Shown: positions 14,480-23,508, counted from the first letter of the stretch. The stretch: 64,000 bases of DNA from Gemmatimonadota bacterium (GCA_009840005.1 VXOR01000021.1:11224-75223), one strand, 5' to 3'. Made by a program: numbers and translations. The notes: a model not told the origin generated them from the letters alone.

Positions 14480-16234
14480 TCAGCCGAGCCGCTGCGCCAT
14501 CCGGTGCGCCAAGTCCCCTCGCGTTATAGGGTCGCCGCCCGCAAGATCCGGCGATAGGCCCGCAGATCTCAGATGCTCATCAGGCGCATCAGCCAAGGTA
14601 TCTGGCTCAAAGCGCAAATGATCGGCGCACCCCGACCATATCCCCTCCACAGCCAGCGTCTGCACGGCCGCAAAGGCCGGATGCCCAAGCGGCACGTCCT
14701 CGTACCAATACAGCGGCACGCCAGCCGTCAGCAAAGTCTGCTGGTACTGACGGCGCAAAGCCGCGCTGCTACACACATCCGCTGGAGTCCGTTGCTGACC
14801 CAAGCAAAAAGCAGCCAGCGCACCAGCGGCCTCGCCGATATTCCACTCCACGGGATGCAAGCGGTAGCAACCATTGGTGATGTGCGTAGTGCCGATGTTC
14901 TTGCAGGCCGCCAGCAAGTTGTCCGAGTGCCGCGACACAAGCGCACCCAGCGGGATCTGGAAGGGCTTGGTGGGCGCGGTGTACACCACATCGGTGGCTT
15001 GGCCGTGGATGTCGATGGCGTACCAACCCACGCCAACGCTGTCGCTAAAAGGAGCGGCACGCGCATTGGGCTGATGCGGAGCGGCGACCTCTTGCTCGAC
15101 AATGGTCTTGCGCGCTTCAATGCGCCGGGACTCGCGGATGTAGGGGTACTGGGAGAAGCCATCGGCGGTCCCCATGATGTCGGGGCGCAACCGCAGTTCG
15201 GGATAACCGAAACCGCCGCCGTCGCGCGGCACCTCGGTTTGTAACCAGTACAGCAACCCCAAGCTCAGTTCCTTGGCCGCGGCTATCTGCTGCGCCTGCG
15301 CGGCGGGCGTCACGTCGACGAGGGTGCCGCCGGTGTAGTCGTTGCCCTGCCAGTTGATCAACGCCACGTCCCCAGGCACCTGTCCCTCGGCGAATTGATC
15401 GGCGCACAACAGGCGGCGGTAGGCCCAAAAGGAACCGGGTAAGTCGCCGACGGTCTCGAAGAATCGGTACGTGCGCGGGCCGCGGGCGTACTGCAAGGTC
15501 AAGGTGTAGGGCTGCTGGTCGCGGTGGCGCTCGTAGTTCGTCGGGCGAGCAATAGTGTGATCTTGACCGGGGCAGAAATCGACCGCAAACGGGCAGGTAA
15601 AAGACTGGGTCAGATGCGGGGCCGGGTCGTCGGCGCGGGCGTGCGGCTCGCCGGTCTGGTCGCGGCTTTCAGCGCCGGAGACGTAGGGAACCGGCAACAG
15701 GGGCAGCAGGTCGCCCAGCTCCGTCGCGTCGAGCACATACGCCGGGGCAAAGCGCAAGACGTTTGTACCCCCTTCTTGGACGACATCTACAGTGCGGATG
15801 GACTGTCCTTGGACGTGGGCGGCAGACGCACGGGCGTGGTAAAACAACATTAGGCGACCGGCCTCAATTTGCGGTACAACTAAAGACAGCAGGGACGTTA
15901 GACCGGCTCGCGGCTCAAAGCACAGCGCAGAGACCCAACCGGCCCCGGGGTTGAAGTGCGGGTCGGCTGGGTTTTTCAGTTTGTACTTGCGACGATAGAA
16001 TGCGCGAATGCCAGCACGGAATTCGCCGTACAGGGCCGTACCGCCGAAGTGCTCTATGTGCGGGTGCTCGTCTAAGGCAGCGACGCCCTGGCTGGTGGCT
16101 TGGCCGCCGATCCACGGGTTTTCTTCGGTCAGACAGACTCGATAGCCCAAGCGGGCGGCGCGCACGGCCGCGGCCACGCCGCCCAAGCCGCCGCCCAAGA
16201 CCAAGATGTCGCATTCAATGGTGCGGGTTTCCAT
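14480..16234 (-). CDS. FAD-dependent oxidoreductase (FAD_oxidored family)
   Basis: A 584-residue flavoprotein. The N-terminus has the dinucleotide-binding ILVLGGGLGGVAAAVRAARL followed by the acidic EENPWIGGQATSQG segment that typifies the FAD_oxidored (PF12831) family, related to fumarate reductase-like and glucose-inhibited-division-like flavoproteins. A second FAD-contact region is the late block HSDNLLAACKNIGTTHITNG (about residues 440-460). No signal peptide. The substrate is unknown; similar proteins occur with sugar or polyol catabolism genes, and a TIM-barrel isomerase lies just upstream on the same strand. Its stop codon falls in a GCTCAGCCGAG sequence that recurs elsewhere. Confidence 0.85.
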   Translation of the reverse strand: METRTIECDILVLGGGLGGVAAAVRAARLGYRVCLTEENPWIGGQATSQGVAALDEHPHIEHFGGTALYGEFRAGIRAFYRRKYKLKNPADPHFNPGAGWVSALCFEPRAGLTSLLSLVVPQIEAGRLMLFYHARASAAHVQGQSIRTVDVVQEGGTNVLRFAPAYVLDATELGDLLPLLPVPYVSGAESRDQTGEPHARADDPAPHLTQSFTCPFAVDFCPGQDHTIARPTNYERHRDQQPYTLTLQYARGPRTYRFFETVGDLPGSFWAYRRLLCADQFAEGQVPGDVALINWQGNDYTGGTLVDVTPAAQAQQIAAAKELSLGLLYWLQTEVPRDGGGFGYPELRLRPDIMGTADGFSQYPYIRESRRIEARKTIVEQEVAAPHQPNARAAPFSDSVGVGWYAIDIHGQATDVVYTAPTKPFQIPLGALVSRHSDNLLAACKNIGTTHITNGCYRLHPVEWNIGEAAGALAAFCLGQQRTPADVCSSAALRRQYQQTLLTAGVPLYWYEDVPLGHPAFAAVQTLAVEGIWSGCADHLRFEPDTLADAPDEHLRSAGLSPDLAGGDPITRGDLAHRMAQRLG

Positions 16235-16237
16235 AAT

Positions 16238-16336
16238 TAGTGGCCAGTGGCCAGTGATCAGTGATCAGTTCCCTTCCCTCCCGGCCCATAGGGCGCGGTG
16301 CGGGGGCTGGCCATTAACCACTGGCCACTGACCACT
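16238..16336. repeat. dispersed intergenic repeat, family 1 (copy A)
   Basis: A ~100-bp unit with complementary ends (AGTGGCCAGTG and CACTGGCCACT) and a central CCCATAGGGCGCGG. A second, shorter copy sits at 30975-31053. It fills the gap between two leftward genes and has no coding capacity. Confidence 0.75.
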
Positions 16337-16338
16337 TC

Positions 16339-17184
16339 TTAACTGAGTCCGGCTTGTTCCCACACGCGGCCTAGCGCGGCAGCCGTAGCCGCCACGGCCT
16401 CCTCCCGCTCCATGGCGCGCACCCGCTCGCTGAACGGCTCGACCATGACCGGCCCGTCGTAGCCAATCTGCTGCAAGGCGCTGAGAAATGTCGCGATGTC
16501 GATTACGCCAGTCGCCCCGGGCAAGTCGCGCACATTGTCGAGTTGATCGTCAATTTCTACGCCAGCCGGTGCATCGTTGACGTGTACATCCACCACTTGC
16601 TGGGGGCGCAAGCGGCGCACATCCTCAGCCGTCTCGTGGGCCGTGTACCAATGCCAGCTATCGAGCAGAAAGCCCACATTCTCGCCTACGGCTTGGCACA
16701 GTTCCTCCATTTGCTCCATGGTGTGGACAAACTCGTACTGCTTGCTCGACCACAGCGTTTTCGGCGCGACGTATTCCAAACCCAACCACACGCCTTCGTC
16801 GGCGAGCACCGCCGCAGCCGGCCGCAGTCGCTCGACGTGAAAGGCGAAGTTCTCTTGGTACGTCAGCTCGTCCGAGGTCGGCATAAGCCAAGTCGCCGTC
16901 CGCCGCACCCCCAAGGCCGCCGCCACCTTTGCCAACGCCGGCAACTGCGCCAAGCTCGCTCGGTATGCAGCCTCCTCCCCGCGAAAATCAACGGGAAATC
17001 CCCACGCCGACAGCCGCACGCCCTTGCGCTCGGCCAGCGCGAGGGCCTCTTCCGCACCCATGGCCGCGACTTCGCCAATGTTGAAATGATACCCAGCAAA
17101 CCCATGCCGCACGGCCAAATCAAGCCCGTCTGCGAGGTTTTCTACGCTTGCGCCGATAGCCCCCGGCGATAGCGAGCGAAACAT
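16339..17184 (-). CDS. sugar phosphate isomerase/epimerase (AP endonuclease family 2 TIM barrel)
   Basis: A 281-residue TIM-barrel protein of the xylose-isomerase-like superfamily. Strand-end metal-ligand motifs are visible: GLEYVAPK (Glu, about residue 137), LLDSWHWY (Asp/His, about 173-178), VDVHVNDAP (His) and VMVEPFSE (Glu near the C-terminus). These enzymes isomerise or epimerise keto-sugars and inositol derivatives with a divalent metal. AAAAGGAG precedes the ATG. It lies upstream of the FAD oxidoreductase on the same strand, separated by a dispersed repeat; a shared pathway is possible but unproven. Confidence 0.87.
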   Translation of the reverse strand: MFRSLSPGAIGASVENLADGLDLAVRHGFAGYHFNIGEVAAMGAEEALALAERKGVRLSAWGFPVDFRGEEAAYRASLAQLPALAKVAAALGVRRTATWLMPTSDELTYQENFAFHVERLRPAAAVLADEGVWLGLEYVAPKTLWSSKQYEFVHTMEQMEELCQAVGENVGFLLDSWHWYTAHETAEDVRRLRPQQVVDVHVNDAPAGVEIDDQLDNVRDLPGATGVIDIATFLSALQQIGYDGPVMVEPFSERVRAMEREEAVAATAAALGRVWEQAGLS

Positions 17185-17235
17185 AGCTTCTCCTTTTTGG
17201 TTGATTGTTGGCGAGTAATTCTACGCCTTACCTGC

Positions 17236-18807
17236 TCACGCCTGCTCTACGTCAAACGCCGCGACATCGCGCTCATCCTTGCTGAACTCCACCGCAATCA
17301 GGTAGATCGGCTGCCCCAAGGCGCGATACTTATCCGCGTAGCGCCGTTCCTTTAGCTGCGCCAGCGCCGCACCCGCCGACGACAACTCCACCACCTTGAA
17401 TTCAAACAAATAGACATGGCCGTTGAACAAAACCGCCATGTCCAGCCGGCCGTGGCTGCTGCTGTCCTCCACCCGAATGTCCAAGCCCAAGCCCGCGAAA
17501 TAGGAGTAGAACACACTCGCGTAGTAGCCCTCGTACTGGGCGATGTCGTTGTTGGTGTACCACTCGTAGGGAATGCTGGCAAAGAAAGCATGGAACAGCG
17601 TCTCCAACCCGGCGAAATCGTTGGCCTCTAACAGCCGAGACAGCCGCACGCTGTTGGCTATCTGCCGCGTCGAATCCTTCACCAAGTAGCTCAGCAAGCT
17701 CTCGTTGAGGCTCTGCCGCACCTCCCGGTTGGGATAGCCCAACTGATAGAACCGCTTGCCGCCCAAGTCCTCGGTGGCGGTTATCGTCAGGTAGCCGGTC
17801 TGGAACAGCAGCGCCTCGGTGGCGATATGATCGACGTCAAAGGTCGAGAGCAACTCGTCGCTGCCGATCATCTCACTCAGTGCCAACGAACTAACCTGCC
17901 GCTGGCAAAGCGTTTCGACCAAGAACGTCGGCGTACCGGTCTCAAACCAATACGCTTTGAACGCACGGCTGTCGAACAGCAGCAGAATGTCGAACGGGTT
18001 GTACACCTTCTCGTCGCCGAGCGACTCGGCTGAGCTTGTCGAAGCCCAACGATAGCCGTTGTACCAGTCGCGGATCTGCTCCCGGTCCAAGCCGGGGAGT
18101 TCGGGCGTGAACACAGTATCCAAATCCGCCTCAGTGTAGCCACAGAGGGCCGAATAGCGCGGGTCTAAGGTGATGTCCTTCAGATTGTTGAGGCCAGAAA
18201 ACAGGCTGACTTTGGAAAACTTGCTCACCCCAGTAATGAACGTGAAGCGGACGTGGGCATCGCAGTCCTTGATGACCGCGTACAGGCCGCGCAGAAAGTC
18301 GCGGTTGGCGCGGGCGATGTCCGGCAGATCCAGCGCGTCTAAAATCGGCTTGTCGTATTCGTCAATCAGCACGGCGACCGGCTGCCCGGCTTGGTCGTGC
18401 AGGGCTTCCAGTAGAAAGGCAAAACGGCCGGGGGCCGTGGAGTACTCAGAGACGACCCCCGCCCGGCGTTCGATCGCGGCGAGTTGCTCCATGAGCGTGG
18501 CCTCCACGTAGCCGGGTTCCTTGAAATTGCCGCTGCCAAAGCTGAGCCGCAGCACCGGATGGCGCACCGACCAATCCCAACGGTCGTGGATGTAAAGCCC
18601 GGCAAACAGCGGCTCGTTGCCTTCGAACAGCTCCTTGAGCGTGTCCAAAAACAGGCTTTTGCCAAAGCGCCGAGGACGCGACAGGAAGTAATGAGTACCC
18701 TCGTCGAGCAGCCGGCGGATGTAAGCGGTTTTATCGACGTAGTAGCAATTCTCTTCCCGAATTTTGCGGAAGGTCTGAATGCCGATGGGCAGTCTGCGTC
18801 TAGTCAT
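17236..18807 (-). CDS. AAA-ATPase-like / DUF1703 PD-(D/E)XK protein, copy 1
   Basis: A 523-residue two-domain protein. Residues 1-210 are the AAA-ATPase-like domain (PF09820) with PIGIQTFRKIREENCYYVDK, the Walker A variant RRFGKSLFLDTL and the Walker B-like VLIDEYDKPIL. The C-terminal ~120 residues are the DUF1703 nuclease-like domain with an Asp in GRLDMAVLF and ExK in YLFEFKVV. These proteins occur in many copies in some genomes; no cellular role is established. The ATG at 18807 has a perfect AAGGAGG. It is about 85 percent identical by eye to the gene upstream and carries an 8-residue insertion at 18022-18045. Confidence 0.88.
   Translation of the reverse strand: MTRRRLPIGIQTFRKIREENCYYVDKTAYIRRLLDEGTHYFLSRPRRFGKSLFLDTLKELFEGNEPLFAGLYIHDRWDWSVRHPVLRLSFGSGNFKEPGYVEATLMEQLAAIERRAGVVSEYSTAPGRFAFLLEALHDQAGQPVAVLIDEYDKPILDALDLPDIARANRDFLRGLYAVIKDCDAHVRFTFITGVSKFSKVSLFSGLNNLKDITLDPRYSALCGYTEADLDTVFTPELPGLDREQIRDWYNGYRWASTSSAESLGDEKVYNPFDILLLFDSRAFKAYWFETGTPTFLVETLCQRQVSSLALSEMIGSDELLSTFDVDHIATEALLFQTGYLTITATEDLGGKRFYQLGYPNREVRQSLNESLLSYLVKDSTRQIANSVRLSRLLEANDFAGLETLFHAFFASIPYEWYTNNDIAQYEGYYASVFYSYFAGLGLDIRVEDSSSHGRLDMAVLFNGHVYLFEFKVVELSSAGAALAQLKERRYADKYRALGQPIYLIAVEFSKDERDVAAFDVEQA
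18022..18045 (-). repeat. 24-bp in-frame repeat insertion in copy 1
   Basis: Compared with the paralogous gene, this copy has exactly 24 extra bases adding ASTSSAES between NGYRW and LGDEKV. Read on the minus strand the insert contains GCTTCGACAAGCTCAGCCGA, and a related 24-bp insert lies at 19829-19852 in the other copy. Confidence 0.8.
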
Positions 18808-18877
18808 GGGCGCACCTCCTTCAGGCACAACGTTTCTCCTATTGTTTTCCCCCCACGTCACACCGCTACATGCTCAA

Positions 18878-20452
18878 TCACGCCTGTTCCACGTCAAACG
18901 CCGTGACATTGCGCTCATCCTTGCTGAACTCCACGCCAATCAGGTAAATCGGCTGCCCCAAACCGCGATATTTGTCCGCGTAGCCTCGCTCCTTTAGCTG
19001 CGCCAGCGCCGCACCCGCAGACGAAAGCTCAACTACCTTGAACTCGAACAGATAGACGTGGCCGTTGAACAAAACCGCCATGTCCAAACGGCCGTGGCTG
19101 CTGCTGTCCTCCACTCGAATGTCCAGCCCTAGCCCGGCGAAATAGGAGTAGAACACACTGGCGTAGTAGCCTTCATAGTGGGCGATGTCGTTGTTGGTGT
19201 ACCACTCGTAGGGAATGCTGGCGAAGAAAGCATGGAACAGCGTCTTAAGCCCGGTGAAGTCGTTGGCTTCCAACAGCCGATACAACCGTGTACTGTTGGC
19301 CCTCTGCCGCGTCGAGTCCGTCACCAAGTAGCGCAGCAGGCTGCGGTTCAGACTTTGGCGCACCTCGCGGTTGGGATAGCCCAGGCGATAGATCGGCTCG
19401 CCACCAACGTCCTCCTCGTCGGTTATCGTCAGGTAGCCGGTCTGGAACAGCAGCGCCTCGGTGGCGATGTCATCGACATCAAACGTCGAGAGCAACTCGT
19501 CGCTGCCCTCCATCGCGCCGAGGTCTAAGGAACTGACGCGGCGCTTGAACAGCGCTTCGATTAGGAACCTCGGCGTACCGGTCTCAAACCAATAGGCGGC
19601 GAATCGGCGACGGCGAAAGAGCAGCAGGATGTCAAAAGGGTTGTACACCTTCTCGTCGCCGAGCCAACTATAGCCATTGTACCAGTCGCGGATCTGGTCT
19701 CGGTCCAAGCCGGGCAGTTCTGGCGCGAACACGGTGTCTATATCGGCGTCGGTGTAGCCGCACAGGGCGGAGTATTCGGGTTCAAGGGTGATGTCGGTGA
19801 GGTTGTTAAGGCCGGAAAACAGGCTGACCCTCGGCTGAGCTCGGGTCGAAGCCTTGGAGAATTTGCTCACCCCGGTAATGAACGTGAAGCGGATGTGCGC
19901 GTCGGCAAACTTCACGGTCGAATACAGGCCGCGCAGAAAGTCGCGATTGGCGCGGGCGACCTCCGGCACTTCCAGCGCATCCAAAATCGGCTTGTCGTAT
20001 TCGTCGATCAGCACGGCAACGCGCTGCCCGCTGCGCTCGTGCAGCACCTTCATCAAACGGCGGAAGCGAGCCGAAGCGGTGTCGTCATCGTGCGGGACGA
20101 CCTCCGTTTCCTCTTCCATCGCGTTCAATTGCGCCGCCACTTCCTTTTGCAAGTCGTCCGGCCCTTGGTAGGTGCCACTGCTGAAGTCGAGCCGCAGCAC
20201 CGGATGGCGCACCGACCAATCCCAATGGTCGTGGATGTGCAGCCCCGCAAATAGCGGCTCGTTGCCTTCGAACAGCTCCTTGAGCGTGTCCAAAAACAGG
20301 CTCTTGCCAAAGCGCCGGGGACGAGACAGGAAGTAGTGTGTGCCCTCGTCGAGCAGCCGCTGGATATAGGCGGTTTTATCGACGTAGTAGCAGTCCTCTG
20401 CCCGAATTTTGCGGAAGGTCTGAATGCCGATGGGCAGTCGGCGTTTGCTCAT
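18878..20452 (-). CDS. AAA-ATPase-like / DUF1703 PD-(D/E)XK protein, copy 2
   Basis: A 524-residue paralogue of the gene downstream with the same N-terminal AAA-like domain (RRFGKSLFLDTL, VLIDEYDKPIL) and C-terminal nuclease-like domain (LDMAVLF, YLFEFKVV). The region upstream of the start is also duplicated, so a tandem gene duplication including its ribosome site is clear. Differences cluster in the middle (residues about 110-150). It carries its own 8-residue insertion, ASTRAQPR, at a site different from that in copy 1. Function unknown; addiction or genome-defence roles have been guessed for such proteins, without proof. Confidence 0.88.
   Translation of the reverse strand: MSKRRLPIGIQTFRKIRAEDCYYVDKTAYIQRLLDEGTHYFLSRPRRFGKSLFLDTLKELFEGNEPLFAGLHIHDHWDWSVRHPVLRLDFSSGTYQGPDDLQKEVAAQLNAMEEETEVVPHDDDTASARFRRLMKVLHERSGQRVAVLIDEYDKPILDALEVPEVARANRDFLRGLYSTVKFADAHIRFTFITGVSKFSKASTRAQPRVSLFSGLNNLTDITLEPEYSALCGYTDADIDTVFAPELPGLDRDQIRDWYNGYSWLGDEKVYNPFDILLLFRRRRFAAYWFETGTPRFLIEALFKRRVSSLDLGAMEGSDELLSTFDVDDIATEALLFQTGYLTITDEEDVGGEPIYRLGYPNREVRQSLNRSLLRYLVTDSTRQRANSTRLYRLLEANDFTGLKTLFHAFFASIPYEWYTNNDIAHYEGYYASVFYSYFAGLGLDIRVEDSSSHGRLDMAVLFNGHVYLFEFKVVELSSAGAALAQLKERGYADKYRGLGQPIYLIGVEFSKDERNVTAFDVEQA
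19829..19852 (-). repeat. 24-bp in-frame repeat insertion in copy 2
   Basis: Exactly 24 bases extra relative to copy 1, adding ASTRAQPR after SKFSK. On the minus strand it contains GCTTCGAC and GAGCTCAGCCGAGG, clearly related to the insert at 18022-18045. Confidence 0.8.
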
Positions 20453-20505
20453 GGGCGCACCTTCTTCAGGCACAACGTTTCTCCTATTATTCTTTGGTTC
20501 TTATC

Positions 20506-21468
20506 TCACACCGCCACATTATTCCGCGGCCGCCCCTCCAAAAACGCAATCACATTATCGACCGCACCCTCGTTCAGCAAATCCACCCCCTCGGGCGTCT
20601 GATCCGCCGCATGAGGCGTCAGCACCACCTGCTCGCAATCGAGAATGGGATCGTCGCTCGGCAGCGGCTCCTGTGGAAACACATCCAGCCCGGCTCCGCC
20701 CAGATGCCCAGACAACAGAGCATCGCGCAGAGCGTTTATATCCAGCACGTCGCCGCGCGCGCCGTTCAACACCAGCGCTCCCTCCTTCATCAGGCCAAAC
20801 TCGCGCGCCCCGAGCAAGTGCCGGGTATCCTCGGTCAACTTCACGTGCAAGCTGACCACATCCGCGGTCTGCAACAACTCGTCGAGTTCCACAAAGCGCA
20901 CCCCGTATTCGGCCGCGCGCTCCGGCGACGGATTGAAAGTCCACGCAATGACCTCCATGCCGACAGCCCGCCCCAACCGCGCCATCTCCGCGCCAATCGG
21001 CCCCGTGCCCACCACGCCTAACACCTTCCCTTGCAGCATGGTGTTCATCTCGCGCGTCCAGCGGCCAGCCTTTAGCTCGGCGGTCTGGAAATAGGCGCGC
21101 TTGGACAGGGCGAACATCAGCCCGAACATGTGCTCGGCCACCACGGGCGCGGTGCGGCCAGGCTGGTTCGACACCACGACCCCGAGTTCCTTGGCAAGCG
21201 CCAAGTCGATCATGTCCGTGCCAATGGAGCAGGTGGCAATCATCTTGAGCGCGGGCAAGCGGCGCATTTCCTCGCGCCACGTTACTACCCCGCGCGTGTT
21301 GATGATGATTTGCACACCCTCGGCCCGCGCGATCTTCTCGTCCGCACTTTGCGGCGTATCCTCAAAGAGCGTGACATCCCCATAGGGAACGAGCCGCTGC
21401 AAATGCGGCGAACCGGCGATCTGGATTGGATTGTCGCCGGGCACTACGATCTGTACGCGTTCTGACAT
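20506..21468 (-). CDS. D-isomer-specific 2-hydroxyacid dehydrogenase
   Basis: A 320-residue NAD-dependent dehydrogenase of the phosphoglycerate dehydrogenase/formate dehydrogenase superfamily, interconverting a 2-oxo acid and the D-2-hydroxy acid. The NAD-binding motif VLGVVGTGPIGAEMARL lies at about residues 146-162. The catalytic Arg is in LNGARGDVLD (normally NxxRG), the Glu in DVFPQEPLP and the His in LTPHAADQT. GAGGAT precedes the ATG. It is divergent from an MDR dehydrogenase gene with an 80-bp gap, so both may share a control region. Substrate not determinable. Confidence 0.9.
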   Translation of the reverse strand: MSERVQIVVPGDNPIQIAGSPHLQRLVPYGDVTLFEDTPQSADEKIARAEGVQIIINTRGVVTWREEMRRLPALKMIATCSIGTDMIDLALAKELGVVVSNQPGRTAPVVAEHMFGLMFALSKRAYFQTAELKAGRWTREMNTMLQGKVLGVVGTGPIGAEMARLGRAVGMEVIAWTFNPSPERAAEYGVRFVELDELLQTADVVSLHVKLTEDTRHLLGAREFGLMKEGALVLNGARGDVLDINALRDALLSGHLGGAGLDVFPQEPLPSDDPILDCEQVVLTPHAADQTPEGVDLLNEGAVDNVIAFLEGRPRNNVAV

Positions 21469-21547
21469 GGCATATCCTCGCTGAGAAGTGTATATTTTGG
21501 CCCGCTATAAACCCAAAAAACGCGTCCAACGTCAAGCGAGTCGCCCC

Positions 21548-22570
21548 ATGCCCCGAGCACTCATCGCCCCGGCCGCCGAGCAAGTAGCCTTCCAAGAATT
21601 CGAATCGCCACCACTATCAGCAGGCCAAGTCCGCGTCAAAAGCCTGTACGCGGCCGCCAAGCACGGCACTGAAATGTCGATGTTTAAGGGGTACGCCGGC
21701 CCGCGCGGCCGCTTCGACTCCGAGCTTCGCATCTTCGACCATCAAGGCGAGGGCGTCCAATACCCCGTATCGCTGGGCAACATGGGCGTCGGCGAAGTAG
21801 TAGAACTAGGGCCGGGCGTCACGCGGCTCAAAGAAGGCGACCGCATCTTTGCCTATGGGCCGTTCCGCGAGGAACACGTCTGGCCCGCAGCCGCGCGCCG
21901 CTTGCCCGCAGACGTCCCTTGGCAAGCGGCCGTCTGCCTCGACCCGGCGGATTTTGCCCTCGGCGCAGTGCGCGACGGGCACGTCCGCATCGGCGACGCC
22001 GTAGCCGTCTCGGGCCTTGGGGCCATCAGCCTGATGGCCGTGCAATTCTGCCGCTTGGCCGGTGCCCATCCCATCATCGCCCTCGACCCGCTGGCCAACC
22101 GGCGCGAAGCAGCCCGCGCCTGCGGAGCCGACCTCGTCCTCGACCCCACCCAATGCGATGCTGGCCTGGAGATCAAGAAGGCCACGGCCAACCGAGGCGC
22201 GGACGTGATCATTGATTACAGCGGGCATCCCGCGGCCATGCAGCAAGCCCTGCGCGGAGTCGCCTACCGGGGAACGATCGTGGCTGGCGCGTATCCCGGC
22301 GCGTGGACGACGGGGATAGACTTGGGTGCCGAAGCCCATATGAACCGGCCACACATCGTATTCTCGCGCGCCAATAGCGAGCCAAACCCCGACCACCCCA
22401 ATTGGGACAACGACCGCATCTACGACGTCTGCTGGCGCATACTCGCTGCCGGCCAAGTCGATTGCCTGCCCATCGTGCAGCCCATCGTATCCTTTGACGA
22501 CCTGCTCGACGCGTACCCCAAAATTGCCACCCAACCCGAAACAAACATCAAGCTCGGCGTCCAGTTTTAA
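21548..22570 (+). CDS. MDR (zinc-type alcohol dehydrogenase-like) oxidoreductase
   Basis: A 340-residue medium-chain dehydrogenase/reductase. The N-terminal GroES-like domain has YPVSLGNMGVGEVVELGPGV (about residues 77-96) and the Rossmann domain has VAVSGLGAISLMAVQFCRL (about 155-173). The Cys/His ligands of the structural zinc are absent, so it is probably one of the non-structural-zinc types seen in sugar or polyol catabolism. The ATG at 21548 begins the conserved domain; the frame stays open upstream to 21488 but that part is not conserved-looking. A TIM-barrel isomerase follows 27 bp downstream and is probably co-transcribed. Confidence 0.86.
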   Translation: MPRALIAPAAEQVAFQEFESPPLSAGQVRVKSLYAAAKHGTEMSMFKGYAGPRGRFDSELRIFDHQGEGVQYPVSLGNMGVGEVVELGPGVTRLKEGDRIFAYGPFREEHVWPAAARRLPADVPWQAAVCLDPADFALGAVRDGHVRIGDAVAVSGLGAISLMAVQFCRLAGAHPIIALDPLANRREAARACGADLVLDPTQCDAGLEIKKATANRGADVIIDYSGHPAAMQQALRGVAYRGTIVAGAYPGAWTTGIDLGAEAHMNRPHIVFSRANSEPNPDHPNWDNDRIYDVCWRILAAGQVDCLPIVQPIVSFDDLLDAYPKIATQPETNIKLGVQF

Positions 22571-22597
22571 CGCTGGAGCGCCACAAGAAAGGACGCC

Positions 22598-23401
22598 ATG
22601 AAAATCGCCTTACAGGAAGGGCTGCTGCCCGGAGAAAGCCTCGCGGAAAAGCTCGATTTTGCCGAATCGCTCGCCATCGAAGGCCTAGAAGTCGGCGGCA
22701 GATCGCGCCTGTACGACCACGTCGAAGAATACGAAAAGGCCCTCGCCGGCCGCTCCATCCAAATCGCTTCCATCTGCGGCCAAGAGACCTTTGACTGGCT
22801 CGACCCAGACCCGGGCAAGCGCGCCAACAGCCTCGCCGAGACCCGCCGCCAGCTAGAAGCCTGCGGTCACTTCCAAGCCGTCGGCCAGATCGTCCCCCCC
22901 ATCTTTGGGCCGCCGCGCATCCCCGACCTGTCGCCGCTGCAAGACGCCATTTCCCTAGAGAAGGCCCTGCTCGTCGAACTAGTCAAAGACCTCGCCGCCC
23001 ATGCCGCTAGCCACGGCACCCTGCTCCTGCTCGAACCCCTCAACCGCTACGAGCAACACCTCTTGCGCCGCCAAGCCGACGGCGTCGAAATCATCGAGCG
23101 CGCTGGTAGCCCCCAAGGCGTGGCCTTGCTCAGCGACTTCTTCCACATGCACATCGAAGAAACCGACACCCCGGCCGCCTTCCGCCAGGCCGGCAAACAC
23201 GTCGCCCATGTCCACATGGCCGACAACACGCGCATGCAGCCGGGCACTGGCGACATCGATTGGTGCGCCGGCTTACAGGCCCTCAAGGACATCGGCTTTA
23301 GCGGCTATCTAGCCTACGAGTGTGGCCTAGCGGGCGAACCCAAAGACGCACTGACAAAATCGGTGCAATTCGTGCGCGAAACCATCGCCCAACTCGACTG
23401 A
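22598..23401 (+). CDS. sugar phosphate isomerase/epimerase (TIM barrel)
   Basis: A 267-residue member of the AP-endonuclease-2/xylose-isomerase-like superfamily. Metal-ligand motifs: LLLEPLNRYEQH (Glu, about residue 146), LLSDFFHMHIEE (Asp/His), HVAHVHMADN (His) and LAYECGL (Glu near the C-terminus). AAAGGACGCC precedes the ATG. It follows the MDR dehydrogenase closely and together they resemble two steps of a sugar or inositol oxidation route; the exact substrate is not evident. Its stop codon abuts a dispersed repeat. Confidence 0.87.
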   Translation: MKIALQEGLLPGESLAEKLDFAESLAIEGLEVGGRSRLYDHVEEYEKALAGRSIQIASICGQETFDWLDPDPGKRANSLAETRRQLEACGHFQAVGQIVPPIFGPPRIPDLSPLQDAISLEKALLVELVKDLAAHAASHGTLLLLEPLNRYEQHLLRRQADGVEIIERAGSPQGVALLSDFFHMHIEETDTPAAFRQAGKHVAHVHMADNTRMQPGTGDIDWCAGLQALKDIGFSGYLAYECGLAGEPKDALTKSVQFVRETIAQLD

Positions 23402-23508
23402 TATAGCAATGCGGCATGATTTGAACGGTTCGAGCGGCTTATCGTCTTGTGCATCCTACTCTGCGTCTATCTGCGGATCACCTTGGAAATGATGTAGGAT
23501 TGCTATAT
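23401..23508. repeat. dispersed intergenic repeat, family 2 (copy A), overlapping the ppk1 start
   Basis: Complementary 10-bp ends (23401-23410 and 23499-23508) frame a ~108-bp unit containing a TCTGCGTCTATCTGCGGAT core. A diverged copy lies at 49441-49593. It spans the whole gap between two genes, and its right end supplies the AGGA ribosome site and first bases of the ppk1 start codon. Confidence 0.7.

Noticed and set aside
21488..21547. N-terminal extension of the MDR dehydrogenase
   Set aside because: The added residues are basic and not domain-like, and the family N-terminus begins at the ATG at 21548.
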